From: CAILAD01 sp964397085
GTDB lineage: Bacteria > Patescibacteriota > Saccharimonadia > CAILAD01 > BJGX01
Direction of reading: 5' to 3'
Assembly: GCA_964397085.1 (NCBI GenBank)
Contig: CAYNHH010000037.1
Location: forward strand, 1 to 8,376
DNA: 8,376 bases
The notes beneath the pieces are model-generated. The model was not told the DNA's origin. It saw only the letters and a program-made list of their open reading frames with translations, and did not search any database. Positions 5,650-8,376 of the stretch are shown piece by piece (positions within the stretch are counted from its first letter, which is position 1; the number at the start of each line of letters is the position of its first letter). The position numbers and the translations under genes were made by a program.

Positions 5650-6557
5650 GCAGCAGTAGCCTGGGCATACAACTCAAGCGTATGGCGCGCATTTGGCTCA
5701 ATATCTAGATGGTTGAGTGCTTCACTAGCTCGAGCCCAAACATACTCTTGAGCTTCGTCATTTAAAACAACTTTCTTAGAGTCAACTTCAACTATATTAT
5801 CAACGAAAATATGTTGAGTTGTTTCGTTGTAGTAACCAGAATTCTTTATTTGGTCAAAAGTACACAGATGGGTACCAACTACTCCACTCAGCTGAGTCTC
5901 TTCCTTTACCTCTCGCAACAATGCATCTTTGAGGCGCTCATTACGACGTACTTTACCGCCAACGATCGAGTACCTACCTCCCCATTTATGAGTTTTGACG
6001 AGTAGAATTTCTTTTTCTGATTGAGAATGTACTGGAGAGTGCTCAATAATTGCACCCGTAGCAACAACCGATCCCGGCACCATTAAGTCTACCCATAGCT
6101 CATGAATCTTGCGCTCGTTACGAAAGACAAGCGAGTTTGGCAAGGCTTTATTTCCTAAGATATAGTCAGCTAGTGCTTGTGGCCTCCAAATAGCGTTCTT
6201 GTGGACATACGCAGGGTGATCACTAAGTGCACTTTGGTAAAAGCAACGAGTATTGGTAATTTGGGCAATACCAAGCTCGTAAGCTGCACTCTTGCCAATA
6301 TAGCCTTCTGGGTTTACAAAATAACTAAATCCTCCTGAGCCTAGTCGTTTGAGATTATGGAGGTACAGCAGCTCAATCAGCCGAGGATCCTGACCAATTT
6401 CATCAGCAAACATCCCAAAGCCATCTGCCTGGTCAACAATGTCTGTGAGTTTTGGTGCTAATACCTCAACACCAGCAGCCTGAAAGATACTTGCAGCTTC
6501 TTGGATCTGCGCAAAGTGCTTACTAAAACTCCCATGTAATATGACACGAAACTTCAT
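5646..6557 (-). CDS. Two-domain protein: nucleoside deoxyribosyltransferase-like domain plus Nudix hydrolase
   Basis: Residue numbers assume the ATG at 6557 (303 aa). The N-terminal part (about 1-110) looks like the nucleoside 2-deoxyribosyltransferase fold. It opens with a beta strand and glycine-rich turn (KFRVILHGSF) and carries NPEGYIGKSAAYELGIA at about 82-98, where the Glu of YELG aligns with the family's catalytic glutamate. The C-terminal part (about 165-300) is a Nudix domain with box G201-x5-E207-x7-R215-E216-V-x-E219-E220-x-Q222-L; the usual Gly of the box is Gln. Nudix enzymes hydrolyse nucleoside diphosphates linked to another group. The true substrate is unknown, but a role in nucleotide salvage or clean-up is plausible. 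In-frame TTG (6593) and ATG (6584) starts lie upstream but have no ribosome site. The 6557 start fits the domain edge, although only a weak AGGTG precedes it. It is last in the gltX cluster. Confidence 0.8.
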   Translation of the reverse strand: MKFRVILHGSFSKHFAQIQEAASIFQAAGVEVLAPKLTDIVDQADGFGMFADEIGQDPRLIELLYLHNLKRLGSGGFSYFVNPEGYIGKSAAYELGIAQITNTRCFYQSALSDHPAYVHKNAIWRPQALADYILGNKALPNSLVFRNERKIHELWVDLMVPGSVVATGAIIEHSPVHSQSEKEILLVKTHKWGGRYSIVGGKVRRNERLKDALLREVKEETQLSGVVGTHLCTFDQIKNSGYYNETTQHIFVDNIVEVDSKKVVLNDEAQEYVWARASEALNHLDIEPNARHTLELYAQATAA

Positions 6558-6596
6558 ATTTCTATTCTGCACCTGTACGGGCATATGTTGCAAGTG

Positions 6597-7259
6597 TTAT
6601 TTGAGAATGGATTTAACCTCAAGAAGCAAACCATCTCGGTACTCACCTGTAAAGTTATGGTCGCCGTCAATCTCAATCAACTGGGCATTGTCATTAAGAG
6701 AACTAAAGTCAATTGGATGGAGCATCTCATCCTGACGAGCTACTAAAATAGCTGTATTTGTAATAGTACTTAATTGATGGTACGCATTGATAGGATCAAT
6801 ACTAGTGAGGTCGCTTATAAATTCGGCGGTGATACAAGTAGTACTCCCGTCCTTACGAGTGAACCGAATAGCCCCATCTGTTGCGATGACTGCATCTTTT
6901 CGACGACTAAAATATTCCTTTGCTTTTTCATGGCCAGACATATTGCCTGGCGGAGCCAGTAAAACTGCATGGGTAATACCTTTAGGATTTGCTATTCCAG
7001 CCACCACACAGCCTTGCGAGTGACAAATAAGGGTTATTTCAGCTTCATGGTCGTTCCTGTAAATAATATCAATTTGGGTTTGTAACATCTTAGCTTGATT
7101 ATGCAGAGAAGGAATAGTAAAAACCCCACTTGGTCTCTCTATATAGTAGTCGAACATCACCGCAATATAATTAGGAAAAACCCTAGAAATATCAGTAAAC
7201 AGCCCTCTGCTGTCTTTTTTCACACCAAAACCATGAGAAAAGACCAGATACTTATTCAT
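6597..7259 (-). CDS. Alpha/beta hydrolase (220 aa), substrate unknown
   Basis: This is a cytoplasmic alpha/beta-hydrolase fold protein with no signal peptide. Near the N-terminus, YLVFSHGFG gives the first strand and the HG oxyanion-hole motif. The nucleophile elbow is CHSQG (S81), fitting the x-x-S-x-G pattern with Cys at the first Gly position. D177 (ARQDE) and H201 (GDHNF) sit at the right distances to complete the triad. The length is short for the fold, with a modest cap region at about 105-160. Substrate cannot be deduced; esterase or lipase-like activity is the generic guess. Its ATG overlaps the gltX TGA by four bases (ATGA), so it is probably translationally coupled to gltX, and no clear Shine-Dalgarno is seen. 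It is followed closely by the Nudix fusion gene. Confidence 0.85.
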   Translation of the reverse strand: MNKYLVFSHGFGVKKDSRGLFTDISRVFPNYIAVMFDYYIERPSGVFTIPSLHNQAKMLQTQIDIIYRNDHEAEITLICHSQGCVVAGIANPKGITHAVLLAPPGNMSGHEKAKEYFSRRKDAVIATDGAIRFTRKDGSTTCITAEFISDLTSIDPINAYHQLSTITNTAILVARQDEMLHPIDFSSLNDNAQLIEIDGDHNFTGEYRDGLLLEVKSILK

Positions 7260-8376
7260 ACAACTTGCTTGAGTCGCTTGATAGTCTCGTCTTTTCCGAG
7301 CGTTATCATAATATCAAATAGACCGGGTGCCTTAGTGCGCCCGGTGAGAGCAATACGAAGAGCGTAAAATAACTGTCCTGTCTGAATACCAAGTGTTTCA
7401 CTGAGCTTTCTCATTGATTTCTCTAAGCTATCGTGAGTAAAATCAATACTATTAAGGGTGCTGAGTACGTTATCTAGCCAAAGTTGAATATCTTCTAAAC
7501 TATCTTTTTGAGCAAGAATCTTTCTGTCTATAACGGGTAAATCAAAAAATATCTCCATCAAGAATTGCGCCTCATCAAGCCGTTTCATACGCTCTGAATC
7601 AAGGGCCAATACAGCATTAAAATACTCTTGGCTTTTATACCACTCTGCTGGCACAAATGGTCGTACCTTCTCACTAAGCTCTTCAATAGAGAGTGCGCGA
7701 ATGTATTCCCCGTTCATCCAGTCAAGTCGCTGAGCATCAAAAGCAGCTGGGCTTTTTTGAACTCGCTCTAGTTGAAACTTTTTGGTCAGCTCATCTATAG
7801 TAAAAATTTCTTGTTCGGTACCATCATTCCAGCCCAATAGGGCTAAAAAGTTGACCAATGCCTCTGGCAAATAGCCCTTTGCTTGGTATTCAAGTACATC
7901 TACATCCCCATCACGCTTACTGAGTTTCTTTTTGCCGTCTGGCCCAAGAATTGATGGGAGATGTGCCCATTTTGGTCTAGCAAAACCGAGGGTATCATAC
8001 AAAATTGCATGTTTTGCTGTGGTACTTATGAATTCATCACCACGAATTACATGACTAATCTCCATCAGGTGGTCGTCAATAACATTAGCAAAATTATAGG
8101 TTGGGTAGCCATCAGCTTTCAAAATCACAAAATCATCTATAAGTTCATTGGGCGTTTCTGACTCACCACGAATCACATCAGTCCATGTAGTCTTTCCTTC
8201 ACCAATCTTAAGGCGAATTGGTAGATTGGTAGTGTCTGTAGGCACCTCGTTAGGCTCCATAGACTGCTTGTATACAAAAGGGCGTTTTGAAGCGATGGCC
8301 TCTTCACGTAAGCTCGCAAAAGCTTCAGGGCTAATACTAGAATAGTACGCCTTACCACTATCTATGAGCTCTTTGG
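7256..8376 (-). CDS. gltX: Glutamyl-tRNA synthetase (partial, N-terminus outside window)
   Basis: This class I aminoacyl-tRNA synthetase attaches glutamate to tRNA-Glu and, in bacteria lacking GlnRS, often also to tRNA-Gln. The visible 372 codons run off the right edge of the window. The frame stays open above the internal Met at 8260 and encodes GluRS-like sequence there (LIDSGKAYYSSISPEAF), so that Met is not the start. Roughly 100 N-terminal residues, including the HIGH motif, are missing from view. Seen in order are GYPTYNFANVIDDHLMEISH and VIRGDE of the catalytic core, the KMSKS loop as KLSKR in GKKKLSKRDGD, then LLGW and the helical anticodon-binding domain. The position of the zinc-site cysteines of some GluRS (after AYY) holds serines. 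The gene ends in TGA at the family's usual C-terminus (TIKRLKQVV). It heads the minus-strand cluster. Confidence 0.95.
   Translation of the reverse strand, partial: KELIDSGKAYYSSISPEAFASLREEAIASKRPFVYKQSMEPNEVPTDTTNLPIRLKIGEGKTTWTDVIRGESETPNELIDDFVILKADGYPTYNFANVIDDHLMEISHVIRGDEFISTTAKHAILYDTLGFARPKWAHLPSILGPDGKKKLSKRDGDVDVLEYQAKGYLPEALVNFLALLGWNDGTEQEIFTIDELTKKFQLERVQKSPAAFDAQRLDWMNGEYIRALSIEELSEKVRPFVPAEWYKSQEYFNAVLALDSERMKRLDEAQFLMEIFFDLPVIDRKILAQKDSLEDIQLWLDNVLSTLNSIDFTHDSLEKSMRKLSETLGIQTGQLFYALRIALTGRTKAPGLFDIMITLGKDETIKRLKQVV

Noticed and set aside
6570..6593. Weak promoter (TTGCAA-18-CAGAAT) before the Nudix gene, possibly leaderless
   Set aside because: The -10 is poor and the gene is well placed to be read from the gltX cluster transcript.
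7256..8260. Treating the Met at 8260 as the gltX start
   Set aside because: The frame remains open to the window edge with clear GluRS sequence upstream, so this Met is internal.
1..8376. Defence island, mobile element or CRISPR array
   Set aside because: No transposase, integrase, phage, nuclease-defence or regularly spaced repeats were found; the content is mostly housekeeping.

Overview
The window reads as ordinary chromosome from a small-genome bacterium of the Candidate Phyla Radiation (Patescibacteria). Saccharibacteria (TM7) is my best guess, from the look of the proteins and the compact, moderately AT-rich layout; this is inference and no marker gene here proves it. TGA works as a stop codon: the glutamyl-tRNA synthetase ends at a TGA at its family's usual C-terminus. 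That argues against lineages that read UGA as glycine (Absconditabacteria, Gracilibacteria).

Left part (1-1451, all minus strand). The window opens with the first 44 codons of a protein with a hydrophobic N-terminal segment. Next is a small DUF4287-family gene. Both have an extended -10 element (TGnTATAAT) ending only 6-7 bases before the ATG, so their mRNAs are probably leaderless. After a strong terminator comes a GC-richer, cysteine-rich orphan gene with its own promoter, a short leader holding hairpins, and a Shine-Dalgarno site. A tRNA-Glu (CTC anticodon, CCA encoded) follows, with its own promoter and a probable terminator.

Middle (1452-5649). The 332-base gap between tRNA and nrdA holds no convincing gene. 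It carries the divergent tRNA promoter, two plus-strand promoter candidates, and two NrdR-box-like palindromes, the first of which overlaps the -10 of the proximal promoter. Then come nrdA and nrdB, 41 bases apart, encoding a complete class I (oxygen-dependent, tyrosyl-radical) ribonucleotide reductase. All catalytic, metal-binding and radical-transfer residues I looked for are present. NrdA has two N-terminal ATP-cones, the second apparently degenerate.

Right part (5646-8376, minus strand). A co-directional cluster is transcribed toward nrdB: gltX (its 5' end lies outside the window), an alpha/beta hydrolase starting in a 4-base ATGA overlap with the gltX stop, and a two-domain protein joining a nucleoside deoxyribosyltransferase-like domain to a Nudix hydrolase domain. 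The last gene converges on nrdB with overlapping stop codons.

The unifying theme is deoxynucleotide supply (RNR, its probable NrdR control, a possible nucleotide-salvage or clean-up enzyme) beside glutamate tRNA charging. I see no CRISPR array, insertion sequence, phage gene or recognisable defence system. The most noteworthy items are the NDT-like/Nudix fusion, the promoter-embedded NrdR boxes, the probable leaderless genes and the orphan gene with its structured leader.
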